From NCBI RefSeq assembly GCF_000499285.1, contig NZ_AWUN01000001.1, forward strand, positions 186,001 through 250,000: DNA of 64,000 bases, read 5' to 3'. The position numbers and the translations under genes were made by a program. This DNA comes from Bifidobacterium sp. 7101 (lineage in GTDB: Bacteria > Actinomycetota > Actinomycetes > Actinomycetales > Bifidobacteriaceae). The notes under the pieces are model-generated. The model was not told the DNA's origin and ran no database searches. It worked only from the letters and a program-made list of their open reading frames with translations. This document shows, piece after piece, positions 17,197-26,360 of this stretch (its first letter is position 1; each line of letters opens with the position of its first letter).

Positions 17197-18507
17197 ATGA
17201 AGTGGCTCTTGGACTACTTGGGTATGTCTCGAAAACAGTTTGGTATTTTCATAGTCATTACCTTATCCACCTGTATCTATTGGTTTTCCAGCATCAAAAG
17301 TGTAATTTACGAACCCTTTCGCCAAGCTCTAGGGGTATCTAATGCCCAGCTTGGATTTTTGCTGGGTCTCATAGGCTTCGTGCAGATATTCGGTTACGCC
17401 CTGTTGGGCTGGTTGCAGGATTTGTTGCCTATCCGCAAGCTCATCGCCGTGGATCTGTGGGGTTATGGAATATTCGCCCTCATTCTGGGCCTAGTGCCTC
17501 ATCTGCCATACTGGTTCCTGATACTGGCTTTCGCGGCCTTTGGCTTTTTCGGCGACGCCATCTATTGGCCAACAATTCAGAAGTCGACTAAGAGTTTGGC
17601 CACGGAGCGGACGCAGGCTGCCGCTTTCAGCACTCAGGAATGTATACGATCCGCCATCGGACTGGTGCTTAATGCCTGCACCTTAGGATTGTTCACGCTC
17701 GGGGGCTCGCAGATCTTCGGCGCTCGCATCGCTATGTGCACCTACCCGGTGTGCATGATGCTCTACTCTTTCGTCGTGCTTCGGTTTATTCCCAAGGACT
17801 TCCTGCATGAACAGGCTGGCGCAGTCAAGGGCAAGGCCCCCAAAAACAACGGGGCTGCGATGGTCCTGCGGGCTATGAAACTACCGATAGTGTGGACTAC
17901 AGGCTTCGGTGCGGCTGCCACTTATTTGATCTATGTGGCTGCCAACACTTACTTTCTTCCTTTCGTCCAGGCATCATTCAAACTGTCTGATGCGGCTGCG
18001 GGTCTTTTCGGCATAGTCAATTCCGGGCTTATGGGTCTGATCGCGGCGGCTTTGTCGGGTGTGCTAGCCACAAAGAGGTTTAAGACAACCCCCCAGTGGA
18101 TGGCGCTGCTCTATGTCATCGTTTGTGTCATCAGCATATCGGTCATCTTCACGCCCCGAAGCTCGGGATGGATGATCCCTGTGGTTGTCCTCTGCTGCCT
18201 CGTGACTTTCATCTGTGTGGCTTTGCGCGCTGTCTACTATGCACCCATAGGTGAGTACGGGGTAGATTCAGAGATTTCGGCCACCGCCATGTCCATTGCC
18301 TCCTTCATCGGGTATTGCCCCTCGTTCTTTGCTTACATGCTCTTTGGAGCCATCATCGACAATTTCGACACCCAAAAGGCATATAACCTGATCTTTGGCA
18401 TGCTGGCGATCTTCAGTGTTTTGGGGATTCTGGTCTGCCTGGTTGGCAACAGGGTCATACTTCGCAAACGCTATGCCGAGTCGCATGACGTGTCTGCCCA
18501 GGCATGA
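17197..18507 (+). CDS. MFS transporter (uptake-type), linked to an MBL-fold hydrolase
   Basis: This 436-aa carrier has about 12 membrane helices (for example FGIFIVITLSTCIYWF and LGFLLGLIGFVQIFGYALLGWLQDLLPIRKL, where the loop 2-3 motif lies). ATG 17197 has AAGGAG seven bases upstream; TTG 17191 is less likely. It lies downstream of the LacI gene and 35 bases before the hydrolase gene. The arrangement regulator, carrier, hydrolase suggests uptake of a metabolite that the hydrolase then opens. The substrate is not evident. Base composition looks slightly more AT-rich than in flanking housekeeping genes. Confidence 0.85.
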   Translation: MKWLLDYLGMSRKQFGIFIVITLSTCIYWFSSIKSVIYEPFRQALGVSNAQLGFLLGLIGFVQIFGYALLGWLQDLLPIRKLIAVDLWGYGIFALILGLVPHLPYWFLILAFAAFGFFGDAIYWPTIQKSTKSLATERTQAAAFSTQECIRSAIGLVLNACTLGLFTLGGSQIFGARIAMCTYPVCMMLYSFVVLRFIPKDFLHEQAGAVKGKAPKNNGAAMVLRAMKLPIVWTTGFGAAATYLIYVAANTYFLPFVQASFKLSDAAAGLFGIVNSGLMGLIAAALSGVLATKRFKTTPQWMALLYVIVCVISISVIFTPRSSGWMIPVVVLCCLVTFICVALRAVYYAPIGEYGVDSEISATAMSIASFIGYCPSFFAYMLFGAIIDNFDTQKAYNLIFGMLAIFSVLGILVCLVGNRVILRKRYAESHDVSAQA

Positions 18508-18542
18508 AGATTTCCATCCATCACAAAGGAGTATGAACAATT

Positions 18543-19409
18543 ATGAAATTTGAACACCTAGGAACAGCTGCAGCCGAGAGAATCCCTGGCATTTTCTGCA
18601 TGTGTGATCTATGTAAGCAGGCCAGACGCATCGGAGGCAAGGAAATTCGTACCCAGTCCCAGGCTCTGGTTGACGATGCACTCCTGCTTGATTTCCCTGG
18701 TGATGCTTATTGTCATTTTATTAATAATGACAACTTTGATCTGCCGGCAATTACCCAGCTCTTCATCACTCACTGGCACTCTGATCATTTTTACGGTGAG
18801 GATCTGGCTTATCGCATGGATTCGTATGCTGATGACAATCCCACCCACATGGATGTCTATGGCTCTGAAACAGTCAAAGGCTTTTACGAGCGGGCTTTCT
18901 TCCTGGAGGAGCATTACGATTACGACAAGTTAACGTATCATGCACTTCATCCTGGTGACAGTGTCACTGTGACGGCTGGGAATGGCAGGACCTACACGGT
19001 ATACGCTTTTGAAGCCAAGCATGGCCATCATTTCGGCGATTGTCTCTTCTACGGACTGACAGACGGTCAAGTTGGTCTGCTGTATGCGCATGATACGGCC
19101 TACTTCTATGAATCGACCTGGAAGGACTTGGCCAAAGCTGGGCTTAAATACGACTACGTTTCCCTGGATTGCACCCATGGGCTGACTGATTTCAGCTCCG
19201 ACGTCCACATGAACTTTTCTGACAATCTGCGAGTCAGGGATCGCATGGTGAAGATGGGACTGGCCGATTCGCACACTATGTTCGTGTGCAACCATTTCTC
19301 TCATCACGGCAATGCCAGTTATGAGCAGATGCAGGAGGCCGCCGTCAGAGAGGGGTTTGTCAGCTCTTACGATGGAATGGTGACGAACATCCAGCCCCAA
19401 GCAGTCTAA
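18543..19409 (+). CDS. Metallo-beta-lactamase-fold hydrolase, PhnP-like
   Basis: The 288-aa protein has the metal-binding motif HWHSDH (residues 77-82) and later His ligands (KHGHHFGD, HFSHHG). Its N-terminus carries closely spaced cysteines, FCMCDLCKQARRIGGKEIRTQSQALVDD, as in PhnP-type cyclic phosphodiesterases, where Cys residues bind a structural zinc. PhnP opens 1,2-cyclic phosphate in phosphonate breakdown, but no other phn gene is present, so only the fold and type of chemistry are proposed. An AAAGGAG Shine-Dalgarno lies upstream. Expected to be cytoplasmic and co-transcribed with the MFS gene. Confidence 0.75.
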   Translation: MKFEHLGTAAAERIPGIFCMCDLCKQARRIGGKEIRTQSQALVDDALLLDFPGDAYCHFINNDNFDLPAITQLFITHWHSDHFYGEDLAYRMDSYADDNPTHMDVYGSETVKGFYERAFFLEEHYDYDKLTYHALHPGDSVTVTAGNGRTYTVYAFEAKHGHHFGDCLFYGLTDGQVGLLYAHDTAYFYESTWKDLAKAGLKYDYVSLDCTHGLTDFSSDVHMNFSDNLRVRDRMVKMGLADSHTMFVCNHFSHHGNASYEQMQEAAVREGFVSSYDGMVTNIQPQAV

Positions 19410-19624
19410 GCGTTGGGTTTCGCTGGCGACTCTGACCATTTTGGTCAGGGCCGCCTTTCTGCATCTGTGCAGATGCAAGCTGGAGTGGAGATGACCTATG
19501 CCTTGTAGCGTGGTCTCGACAAAAGAAGTGCATACTGTGCGGAGTGTCGGGCGGCTGTGTCGTGCCTGTCAATGACCTTCAATAGCCTTTCGGCCATTTG
19601 CCGCCCTTGTCCAGACCCCGCTAT

Positions 19625-19642
19625 TTGTGACTCAGTTCACAA
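19625..19642. promoter_or_regulatory. CRP/GlxR-type palindrome upstream of nrdDG
   Basis: TTGTGA-CTCAGT-TCACAA contains the exact half-sites of the CRP consensus TGTGA-N6-TCACA, which is also close to actinobacterial GlxR sites. It lies 11 bases before the first NrdR box. No CRP/FNR gene is in the window. Confidence 0.5.
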
Positions 19643-19652
19643 AACACGGGAA

Positions 19653-19668
19653 TAACTAGATGTAGGAA
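19653..19668. promoter_or_regulatory. NrdR box 1
   Basis: The core CTAGATGTAG matches 8 of 10 positions of the NrdR-box core CWATATATWG. It is paired with a second box exactly 31 bases downstream (centre to centre), the spacing typical of NrdR sites. Confidence 0.6.
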
Positions 19669-19683
19669 ACGAATCATCCTCGG

Positions 19684-19699
19684 GCACTACATATGGTGG
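19684..19699. promoter_or_regulatory. NrdR box 2
   Basis: The core CTACATATGG in the context GCA...TGG matches 8 of 10 core positions of the NrdR consensus. It is 31 bases from box 1, so both lie on the same helix face. Confidence 0.65.
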
Positions 19700-19828
19700 T
19701 CACGACGTGATAGAGTGAGTCTTGTCATCAATAATGACATCCATGTGATTCGCCGTTCCCAGCATGGAATTTGGGAACGCCAAAGCAACTGCACATGAAC
19801 AACCTTATGAACCGTATGAGGAGTGACG

Positions 19829-22240
19829 ATGGATACTGAGGTCATGACCGATAGCGTGAAGGAGCGTGGCATTTCGGATCGCGATGCTGTCGATGGCATT
19901 CTGGTCGAGAAGCGCGACGGCCGGATCGTCGATTTTGATCCCGTCAACATCATGAACGCCATCGAAGCTGCCTTCAAGGATGTCAAGCATGAGGTCAGCC
20001 CCGAGGATCGCCAGCAGATCCGTGGTATGGCCCTGACCGTCCAATCCGAGATCACCGATCGCTACACCAATCCAGTCAAGATCGAGGACATCCAGACCCT
20101 GGTCGAGCACGCGCTGGTCAATGCCCATCTCTACGAGATCGCTCGCTCCTATACTTCCTACCGCCTTGACCGTGACATTCAGCGAGCCAAGGCCACTGAT
20201 GTCAACGAGGCTGTTCACCGTCTGACCAGCAAGGACGAAACCCTGGTGCGTGAGAACGCCAACAAGGATGCCAACGTCTACGCCACTCAGCGTGATCTGC
20301 TGGCCGGCGCGGTCTCCAAGGCTTCGGCCTTCGCCATGCTGCCCAAGGATGTTTCCAATGCCCATATGAAGGGTGACATCCACTTCCACGACGCGGACTA
20401 CTCGCCCTTTACGGCCGAGACCAACTGCTCCCTGCCTGACTTCGGCGACATGCTGGCCCACGGCTTCGAGCTGGGCAACGCCATGATGGACTCGCCCAAG
20501 TCCATCGGCACGGCCGCTACGCAGATCACCCAGATCATCAAGGACATCGCCGGCTCTCAGTACGGCGGCCAGACGGTCAACCGCTGCGATGAGATGCTGG
20601 ACAAGTATGCGCGACTGGACTACAAGAAGAACTATTCCATGGCTGAGGCCGTCCTGCCGGACGAGGAGCCCATCGACGTGGCCAAGGATGTCGTCCGCGG
20701 CCTCAAGGCTCGGGAGGCTGACTGGCTCCACCTGGATGATCGTGCCCCCATTGGTGAGGATGCCCCCTTCGATCTGGACGCTCCGCAGATTGTTCGGTTG
20801 CGTCAGGTCTATGCCAAGATCCTGACCCGCAAGAACATCTACGATGCCATGCAGACCATGGAGTACCAGATCAACTCCAACCGTGTCTCCAATGGTCAGA
20901 CCCCCTTTGTCACCGTGGGCTTCGGCCTGGGCACCTCCTGGTTCGCCCGGGAGATTCAGCGTGCCATCTTCCTGATCCGTATCCGTGGACTGGGCAAGGA
21001 CCGTCACACCGCCATCTTCCCCAAGCTGGTCTTCACCATCAAGCACGGTCTGAATGCGGACGAGGGCGATCCCAACTACGACATGAAGCAGCTGGCACTG
21101 GAGTGCTCGACCAAGCGCATGTACCCTGACGTGGTCTTCTACGAGAACCTGATCAAGATCACCGGCTCCTTCAAGGCTCCCATGGGTTGCCGTTCCTTCC
21201 TGCAGGCCTGGACCAACCCCGAGACGGGCGAGGACGAGGAGGACGGCCGCATGAACCTGGGCGTCGTCACCGTCAACATCCCCCGTATTGCTCTTGAGTC
21301 CCGTGGCGACAAGGATCGCTTCTGGAAGATATTCGACCAGCGCATGGAGGTGGCCCACCACGCCCTGCAGTTCCGCATCATGCGCTGCAAGCAAGCCACG
21401 CCCATCAACGCCCCCACCCTCTACCAGTACGGCGCCTTTGGCAGGCTGAAGCCGACCGACAGTGTAGACACCCTCTTCCGCAACAGCCGCGCCACCGTTT
21501 CGCTGGGCTATATCGGTCTCTACGAGGCCACCAGCGTCTTTTACGGCAAGGACTGGATGAAGGACCACTCCTGGGATCCGGAGGGCAAGGAATTCGCCCT
21601 GAGCATCGTGCGCCGGATGAATCAGCTCTGCAAGCAGTGGGAGAAGGCCGAGGGATACCACTACTCGGTCTACTCCACCCCGGCCGAGTCGCTGACTGAC
21701 CGCTTCGCCCGGATGGACAAGGAGAAGTTCGGCGTAGTCGACGGCGTCACAGACCACGACTTCTACACCAACAGCTTCCACTATCCGGTCTGGCTGCGGC
21801 CCACGCCCATGGAGAAGCTCAGCTACGAGCGGGACTTCCCCTACCTGGCCTCGGGCGGATTCATCAACTACTGCGAGTTCCCATCCATGCAACAGAACCC
21901 CAAGGCTCTGGAGGCTGTCTGGGACTATGCCTACGACATCGGCATCGGCTACTTGGGCACCAACACGCCCATCGACCACTGCTTCGTCTGTGGCTACGAG
22001 GGTGACTTCGAGCCCACCGAGGAGGGCTTCAAGTGCCCCGAATGCGGCAATGACGACCCTGACAAGTGCAACGTGACCAAGCGTACCTGCGGTTACCTGG
22101 GCAATCCGGTCCAACGGCCTATGGTTCACGGCAGACACGAGGAGATTGCCCACCGCGTCAAGCACATGGAGGGTGAGACCGGCCACGTGGTCCTCAAGGA
22201 CGGATCCACCAAGGAGTGGTTCGACGACAAGGCCGAATAG
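19829..22240 (+). CDS. nrdD: Anaerobic (class III) ribonucleoside-triphosphate reductase
   Basis: NrdD makes deoxyribonucleotides from NTPs without oxygen, using a glycyl radical. The 803-aa protein has an N-terminal ATP-cone (ILVEKRDGRIVDFDPVNIMNAIEAAF; allosteric ATP/dATP site), the catalytic barrel, a C-terminal zinc site (CFVCGYEG and CPECGN), and the radical motif RTCGYLG with Gly near residue 755. ATG 19829 follows GAGGAG by five bases; GTG 19823 is less likely. nrdG follows 69 bases later. Two NrdR boxes and a CRP-like site upstream point to repression by NrdR and possibly a second global control. Confidence 0.95.
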   Translation: MDTEVMTDSVKERGISDRDAVDGILVEKRDGRIVDFDPVNIMNAIEAAFKDVKHEVSPEDRQQIRGMALTVQSEITDRYTNPVKIEDIQTLVEHALVNAHLYEIARSYTSYRLDRDIQRAKATDVNEAVHRLTSKDETLVRENANKDANVYATQRDLLAGAVSKASAFAMLPKDVSNAHMKGDIHFHDADYSPFTAETNCSLPDFGDMLAHGFELGNAMMDSPKSIGTAATQITQIIKDIAGSQYGGQTVNRCDEMLDKYARLDYKKNYSMAEAVLPDEEPIDVAKDVVRGLKAREADWLHLDDRAPIGEDAPFDLDAPQIVRLRQVYAKILTRKNIYDAMQTMEYQINSNRVSNGQTPFVTVGFGLGTSWFAREIQRAIFLIRIRGLGKDRHTAIFPKLVFTIKHGLNADEGDPNYDMKQLALECSTKRMYPDVVFYENLIKITGSFKAPMGCRSFLQAWTNPETGEDEEDGRMNLGVVTVNIPRIALESRGDKDRFWKIFDQRMEVAHHALQFRIMRCKQATPINAPTLYQYGAFGRLKPTDSVDTLFRNSRATVSLGYIGLYEATSVFYGKDWMKDHSWDPEGKEFALSIVRRMNQLCKQWEKAEGYHYSVYSTPAESLTDRFARMDKEKFGVVDGVTDHDFYTNSFHYPVWLRPTPMEKLSYERDFPYLASGGFINYCEFPSMQQNPKALEAVWDYAYDIGIGYLGTNTPIDHCFVCGYEGDFEPTEEGFKCPECGNDDPDKCNVTKRTCGYLGNPVQRPMVHGRHEEIAHRVKHMEGETGHVVLKDGSTKEWFDDKAE

Positions 22241-22261
22241 GCTCTGAATAGACGCAGTTAG

Positions 22262-22290
22262 TGGCGGGTCGGGTAGTTTGCGGCCCGCCA
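22262..22290 (+). promoter_or_regulatory. Hairpin between nrdD and nrdG
   Basis: TGGCGGG (22262-22268) pairs perfectly with CCCGCCA (22284-22290) across a 15-base loop. It lies 19 bases before the nrdG start. It may protect the transcript or partly terminate it; there is no T-run. Confidence 0.4.
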
Positions 22291-22309
22291 TTGTCATGAG
22301 GAGGACCAG

Positions 22310-23032
22310 ATGACGGACAAACAGGGAGCCATGAGAAAGACAGGTGGCCACCGTGACTTCGCTGCTGATGAGCGGGGGCGCGGTCCGGGGGTTCCTTCTG
22401 CGCTGACCAACAATCCCAAGGCCGGCCAGTGGGACGGCCGCCGGCTCAGTCGGGGAATCGTGGCGGATTACAAGCGTCTGGTCATGACCGACGGCGAGGG
22501 GATTCGCTGCTCCCTCTACGTCAGCGGCTGCCCCTTCCGCTGCCAGGGGTGCTACAACGCCTCCATCTGGGACTTCGGCGCCGGACACCCCTATACCCAG
22601 CAGCTTGAGGACCGCATCATCAAGGACCTGTCGCTGTCCTATGTGCAGGGCATCACCTACTTGGGCGGGGAGCCTTTGCTCAACACCCCCATGCTGCTCG
22701 GCCTTTCGGAGCGGATCCGGCGTGAGTTCGGCCATGAGAAGGACATCTGGTGCTGGACCGGCTACACCTGGGAGGAGCTGAACCGGCCGGGGGAGACTCC
22801 TGACAAGGCCCAACTGATCTCTTACCTTGACGTGCTGGTGGACGGACGCTACTTGGAGAATCGGAAGAACAGCCTGCTCCAGTTCCGAGGCTCGGACAAC
22901 CAGCGGATCATCGATGTGCCGAGTTCCTTGGAGCAGGGCCAGGTGGTCATCTGGTCCAAGCTGCACGACCAGACCAGGTTTATTCCGGAGACCTACAGCA
23001 AGGACCGTCAGCAGGAGCAGCAGCGGGGCTGA
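22310..23032 (+). CDS. nrdG: Anaerobic ribonucleotide reductase activating protein (radical SAM)
   Basis: NrdG uses SAM and a [4Fe-4S] cluster to create the glycyl radical on NrdD. The cluster motif is CPFRCQGC (Cys74, Cys78, Cys81), followed by the SAM-binding GGEPLL. At 240 aa it is longer than the E. coli enzyme (about 154 aa): some 55 extra N-terminal residues are polar and Gly-rich, and a short C-terminal tail ([10 protein letters not shown]) is added. AGGAGG precedes ATG 22310, so the long N-terminus is probably real. Confidence 0.93.
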   Translation: MTDKQGAMRKTGGHRDFAADERGRGPGVPSALTNNPKAGQWDGRRLSRGIVADYKRLVMTDGEGIRCSLYVSGCPFRCQGCYNASIWDFGAGHPYTQQLEDRIIKDLSLSYVQGITYLGGEPLLNTPMLLGLSERIRREFGHEKDIWCWTGYTWEELNRPGETPDKAQLISYLDVLVDGRYLENRKNSLLQFRGSDNQRIIDVPSSLEQGQVVIWSKLHDQTRFIPETYSKDRQQEQQRG

Positions 23033-23079
23033 TACCGGCTCCTGCGCTGGATTGGTCTACGTCGCCTTGCCGGGGCACA

Positions 23080-24615
23080 ATGGATGTCATGACTGATGAG
23101 CATGATCACGACGCTAAACCCGACCTGCCCAAGGATCTGAGGGTCCGCTTCTGCCCTTCGCCGACCGGCACCCCGCATGTGGGCATGGTCCGAACCGCAC
23201 TCTTCAACTGGGCACAGGCCCGCCACTCGCATGGCACCTTCGTCTTCCGCATTGAGGATACCGATGCTCAGCGCGACAGCGAGGAGAGCTACCGGCAGAT
23301 CCTGGAGGCGCTCAGGTGGCTAGGGCTGGACTGGGACGAGGGCGTGGAGGTCGGCGGCCCGGATGGCCCCTACCGGCAGTCCGAACGCGGAGACATCTAC
23401 CGCGATGTAGCCCGGCAGCTGCTGGATGCCGGCTACGCCTACGAGTCCTACTCCACCGCCGATGAGATCAAAGCGCGCAACCTGGCCGCCGGCCGTCCTG
23501 CCGCTTTCGGCTATGACGGCTACGACCGCGACCTGAGCGAGGAGCAGCGTCAGGCCTTTCGTGATCAGGGTCGCCGTCCTGCCCTGCGCATCCGCATGCC
23601 AGACGAGGACATCGCCTTTGACGACCTGATTCGCGGGCATATCGAGTTCAAGGCCGGGTCTGTGCCCGACTACGTGATTGTGCGACCCAATGGCGACCCC
23701 CTTTACACTCTGACTAATCCGGTCGATGATGCCTTGATGCGCATCAATGTGGTCCTGCGCGGCGAGGATCTGCTCAGTTCCACCCCCCGGCAGATTGTCC
23801 TCTATCGGTACCTTATAAAGCTGGGCATAGCCCGGGCCATGCCCCTGTTCGGGCACCTGCCCTACGTCATGGGCCAGGGCAAGAAGAAGCTGTCCAAGCG
23901 TGACCCTGAGTCCAACCTCTTCCTGCACCGGGAGCACGGCTTCATTCCCGAAGGTCTGCTCAACTATCTGGCTCTGCTGGGTTGGTCCATCGGCCCAGAC
24001 CGGGATGTCTTCTCCATGGATGAGATGGTTGAGCACTTCGACATCCGCGATGTCAAGGCCAATCCGGCCCACTTCGACATCGACAAGGCCGTGGCCATCA
24101 ACGCCGAGCACATCCGTATGCTGGAGCCGCAGGACTTCCTGAATCGCTCCCTGCCCTACCTCAAGCGTGACGGGCTGGTGAGTGCCGAGCGTTGGCAGGA
24201 TCTGAGCGATCAGGAGCAGCGAATTCTGAGTGCCGCCGCCCCCCTGGTCCAGCCTCGCGTACGTCTGCTGGGCGAAGTCTCCGGCATGGTGGGCAGTCTG
24301 CTCAGCCAGGAGGAGTACCTGGAACCCGAGCCGGATGCCCGCAAACAGCTCAAGGACTCGGCTGGGCAGGTTCTGGACCTGGCTATTGCCGCCCTGCAGG
24401 ATGTGCCCGAGCAGGACTGGAAGACCGATCACCTGCACGGCCTGCTCACTCAGGCACTGGTGGATGAGGGTGGCTATAAGCCCCGTCTTGCCTTCGGGCC
24501 AGTCAGGGTGGCGGTCTCGGGAAGGCGCGTCTCGCCGCCCCTGTTCGAGTCTTTGGAGATCCTGGGCAAGAGAACAACACTCCGAAGGATGGCCAACTTG
24601 CGCCAAAACCTCTGA
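23080..24615 (+). CDS. gltX: Glutamate--tRNA ligase
   Basis: This class I synthetase is 511 aa. The HIGH-equivalent is [10 protein letters not shown], the KMSKS-equivalent is KKLSKRD, and [14 protein letters not shown] is the GluRS-type motif that binds glutamate/ATP. The all-helical anticodon-binding part is C-terminal. ATG 23080 and ATG 23089 are both possible; neither has a strong Shine-Dalgarno. tRNA-Glu and tRNA-Gln genes follow directly. If this organism charges tRNA-Gln through Glu-tRNA-Gln and GatCAB, as most Actinobacteria do, both would be substrates of a non-discriminating enzyme; that is inference. Confidence 0.95.
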   Translation: MDVMTDEHDHDAKPDLPKDLRVRFCPSPTGTPHVGMVRTALFNWAQARHSHGTFVFRIEDTDAQRDSEESYRQILEALRWLGLDWDEGVEVGGPDGPYRQSERGDIYRDVARQLLDAGYAYESYSTADEIKARNLAAGRPAAFGYDGYDRDLSEEQRQAFRDQGRRPALRIRMPDEDIAFDDLIRGHIEFKAGSVPDYVIVRPNGDPLYTLTNPVDDALMRINVVLRGEDLLSSTPRQIVLYRYLIKLGIARAMPLFGHLPYVMGQGKKKLSKRDPESNLFLHREHGFIPEGLLNYLALLGWSIGPDRDVFSMDEMVEHFDIRDVKANPAHFDIDKAVAINAEHIRMLEPQDFLNRSLPYLKRDGLVSAERWQDLSDQEQRILSAAAPLVQPRVRLLGEVSGMVGSLLSQEEYLEPEPDARKQLKDSAGQVLDLAIAALQDVPEQDWKTDHLHGLLTQALVDEGGYKPRLAFGPVRVAVSGRRVSPPLFESLEILGKRTTLRRMANLRQNL

Positions 24616-24683
24616 GCGGGTATATTTCTTTTTTGTTGTGCTACTGACCTGTTGAACCGGGTTCGTACGCGGCGAAAAGTGAA

Positions 24684-24756
24684 GCCCCCGTCGTCTAGCG
24701 GTCTAGGACTACGCCCTCTCACGGCGCCAACACCGGTCCAAATCCGGTCGGGGGTA
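24684..24756 (+). tRNA. tRNA-Glu (anticodon CTC)
   Basis: The 73-base cloverleaf has acceptor arms GCCCCCG / CGGGGGT (one G-T pair), discriminator A, anticodon loop containing CTC and a T-arm with CGGTCCAAATCCGG. No CCA is encoded. It lies 68 bases after gltX. Confidence 0.93.
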
Positions 24757-24797
24757 CGACATGTGGCAATCGTCCAAGCGGTTGTCGCACAGCCAAT

Positions 24798-24869
24798 TGG
24801 GGTATGGTGTAATTGGCAACACAGGTGATTCTGGTTCATCCATTCTTGGTTCGAGTCCAGGTACCCCAG
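24798..24869 (+). tRNA. tRNA-Gln (anticodon CTG)
   Basis: The 72-base cloverleaf has acceptor arms TGGGGTA / TACCCCA, discriminator G, anticodon loop TTCTGGT and T-loop GGTTCGAGTCC. The U1-A72 first pair is typical of tRNA-Gln. No CCA is encoded. It is 41 bases after tRNA-Glu and likely on the same transcript. Confidence 0.93.
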
Positions 24870-25184
24870 CGATAGAGACATGGAGTCCCAAGGAGCGGAA
24901 CGCCGACACGGTGTTTCGCTCTTCTTGTTTACGCATTACCATGGATTCTAGGAATGCTTCTAGTCTGCAAAGCGGCGGACGGAGGCGTCCACCAGAGTTG
25001 TTCACGGTGTGAGCAAGCAAACAAAAAGAGGAGGCCCGGCAGACTGTTATGTCAGAGTTTCCGGTGATGGAATCTGATACGTTGAGCATAGAAGCTTGAG
25101 TGATGAACCCAATCATCGGCTGATCGGGCAACATCACCCGGTATATGAATCATTGTACGATTTTTTCGGTAAAGGTGTGTGATT
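24870..25184. other. 315-base intergenic region between tRNA-Gln and ndh
   Basis: It holds the tRNA operon terminator (24893-24932) and then about 250 bases with no recognisable gene. Open frames here are antisense to the tRNAs or lack Shine-Dalgarno sites. AAAGGTGTG just before 25185 serves the ndh start. Confidence 0.6.
24893..24932 (+). terminator. Rho-independent terminator after the tRNA pair
   Basis: A 12-bp stem with two G-T pairs (GAGCGGAACGCC with GGTGTTTCGCTC, loop GACAC) is followed by TCTTCTTGTTT. It ends the gltX/tRNA transcript. Confidence 0.8.
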
Positions 25185-26360
25185 ATGACGACAATCATGG
25201 TGTTGGGAGCTGGTTATGCGGGTCTTCGCGTGGTCAAGAAGCTGGCTCACGCAAAGACTGATGCCCATATAGTCCTGGTCAATAAGAACGAGTACCACTA
25301 CGAGTCCACCCAGCTGCACCAGGTGGCGGCGGGAACCAAGGAGCCGGCGGACGTGGTCTTCGACCTGCGCAAGTCCCTGCCCGATTCGGTGGAGCTGATT
25401 GTCGACAAGGTGGTCGGCATCGATCAGGACAACCGCCGGGTCAGCCTGGAGCATCACGATCCTCTGTCCTATGATTACCTGATCAACGCCCTGGGCTTCG
25501 AGTCCGAGACCTTCGGCATCAAGGGTGCCGATGAGTACGGATGGCCGCTCGTTGACGTGGACACCGCCCTGGCGGCCCGCAAGAAGTTGGAACAGACGCT
25601 GGCCCGCTACCAGACCAGCCACGATCCGCTGGATCTGAGCATTGTGGTCTGTGGAGCAGGTTTTACCAGCATCGAGTACCTGGGCGAGCTGGTCTACCGT
25701 CTGCCCCAGCTCTCGAAACGCCTGGGCTTCCCCATGGATCAGGTCAAGGTGGACTGCATAGAGGCCTCGCCCAAGATCCTGCCCATGTTCAGCAAGGACC
25801 TGGTCGACTGGGCTGTGGATTACCTGCGCAAGCGGGGAGTCAACTTCCACACCTCGACCCCAATCACCGAGGTCAAGCAGGATGCCGTGGTATCCAATGA
25901 CCAAGAGTTCAAGGCTCATACGATCATTTGGACTACGGGTGTGCGTGGTAGCCACGTTATTGCCGATTCCGGGTATAATCAAAAGCGTAACCGTGTAGTG
26001 GTCAGGGATGACCTGTCGGTCGAGCAGCATCCAGAGGAGTTCCTGGTGGGTGATGTCAGTGCCGTTCCCGACCCCGAATCGGGTCGGCTCTACCCAACCA
26101 CTGCACAGATTTCGATGGCCCAGGCTGATACCGCGGCTGCAAACGTCCTCGCCAGAATGCGGGGGCAGGAGCCTCAGCGGTTCACCTTCCGAAGCCTAGG
26201 GACCGTGTGCTCTCTCGGTCCCCATGCTGGGGTCGCCGAAATCGACCGTATGGGCACGCTGAAGCTCAAGGGCAAGGTGGTCTCGGTCCTGAAGTGGATC
26301 GTGAATGAGCGGTCGGTCCTGGAGTTGGCCGACGTGCGTACCATGTTGGAGAGTAACTGA
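25185..26360 (+). CDS. ndh: Type II NADH dehydrogenase (NAD(P)/FAD-dependent oxidoreductase)
   Basis: The 391-aa flavoprotein has an N-terminal FAD-binding GAGYAGLRV (residues 7-15), a second Rossmann region (VVCGAGFTSIEYLGEL) and the C-terminal FAD contact FLVGDVSAVPDPESG. It resembles NDH-2 enzymes, which pass electrons from NADH to membrane quinone without pumping protons. The position directly upstream of cytochrome bd genes supports a respiratory role. A soluble NADH oxidase-like function cannot be excluded, since no strong C-terminal membrane helix is seen. ATG 25185 is chosen for AAAGGTG upstream. Confidence 0.82.
   Translation: MTTIMVLGAGYAGLRVVKKLAHAKTDAHIVLVNKNEYHYESTQLHQVAAGTKEPADVVFDLRKSLPDSVELIVDKVVGIDQDNRRVSLEHHDPLSYDYLINALGFESETFGIKGADEYGWPLVDVDTALAARKKLEQTLARYQTSHDPLDLSIVVCGAGFTSIEYLGELVYRLPQLSKRLGFPMDQVKVDCIEASPKILPMFSKDLVDWAVDYLRKRGVNFHTSTPITEVKQDAVVSNDQEFKAHTIIWTTGVRGSHVIADSGYNQKRNRVVVRDDLSVEQHPEEFLVGDVSAVPDPESGRLYPTTAQISMAQADTAAANVLARMRGQEPQRFTFRSLGTVCSLGPHAGVAEIDRMGTLKLKGKVVSVLKWIVNERSVLELADVRTMLESN

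Larger units (their letters stand above)
19410..19828. other. 419-base regulatory intergenic region before nrdD
   Basis: No gene is seen. Near the hydrolase end are two small hairpins (19432-19448, 7-bp stem with 3-base loop; 19461-19476, 6-bp stem) that may end the upstream transcript, though without a clear T-run. Then follow a CRP-like palindrome, two NrdR boxes, a 6-bp hairpin (19723-19739) and a perfect 8-bp hairpin (19754-19761 with 19772-19779) in the likely nrdD leader. Confidence 0.6.

Noticed and set aside
19805..22966. 1053-codon minus-strand open frame opposite nrdD-nrdG
   Set aside because: It is the antisense shadow of two clearly identified genes, rich in Val/Leu/Asp/Gly as expected from reverse-reading high-GC codons.
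24709..25137. 142-codon minus-strand open frame over the tRNA genes
   Set aside because: It is antisense to tRNA-Glu and tRNA-Gln and the terminator; its composition reflects the tRNA sequence and it has no Shine-Dalgarno.
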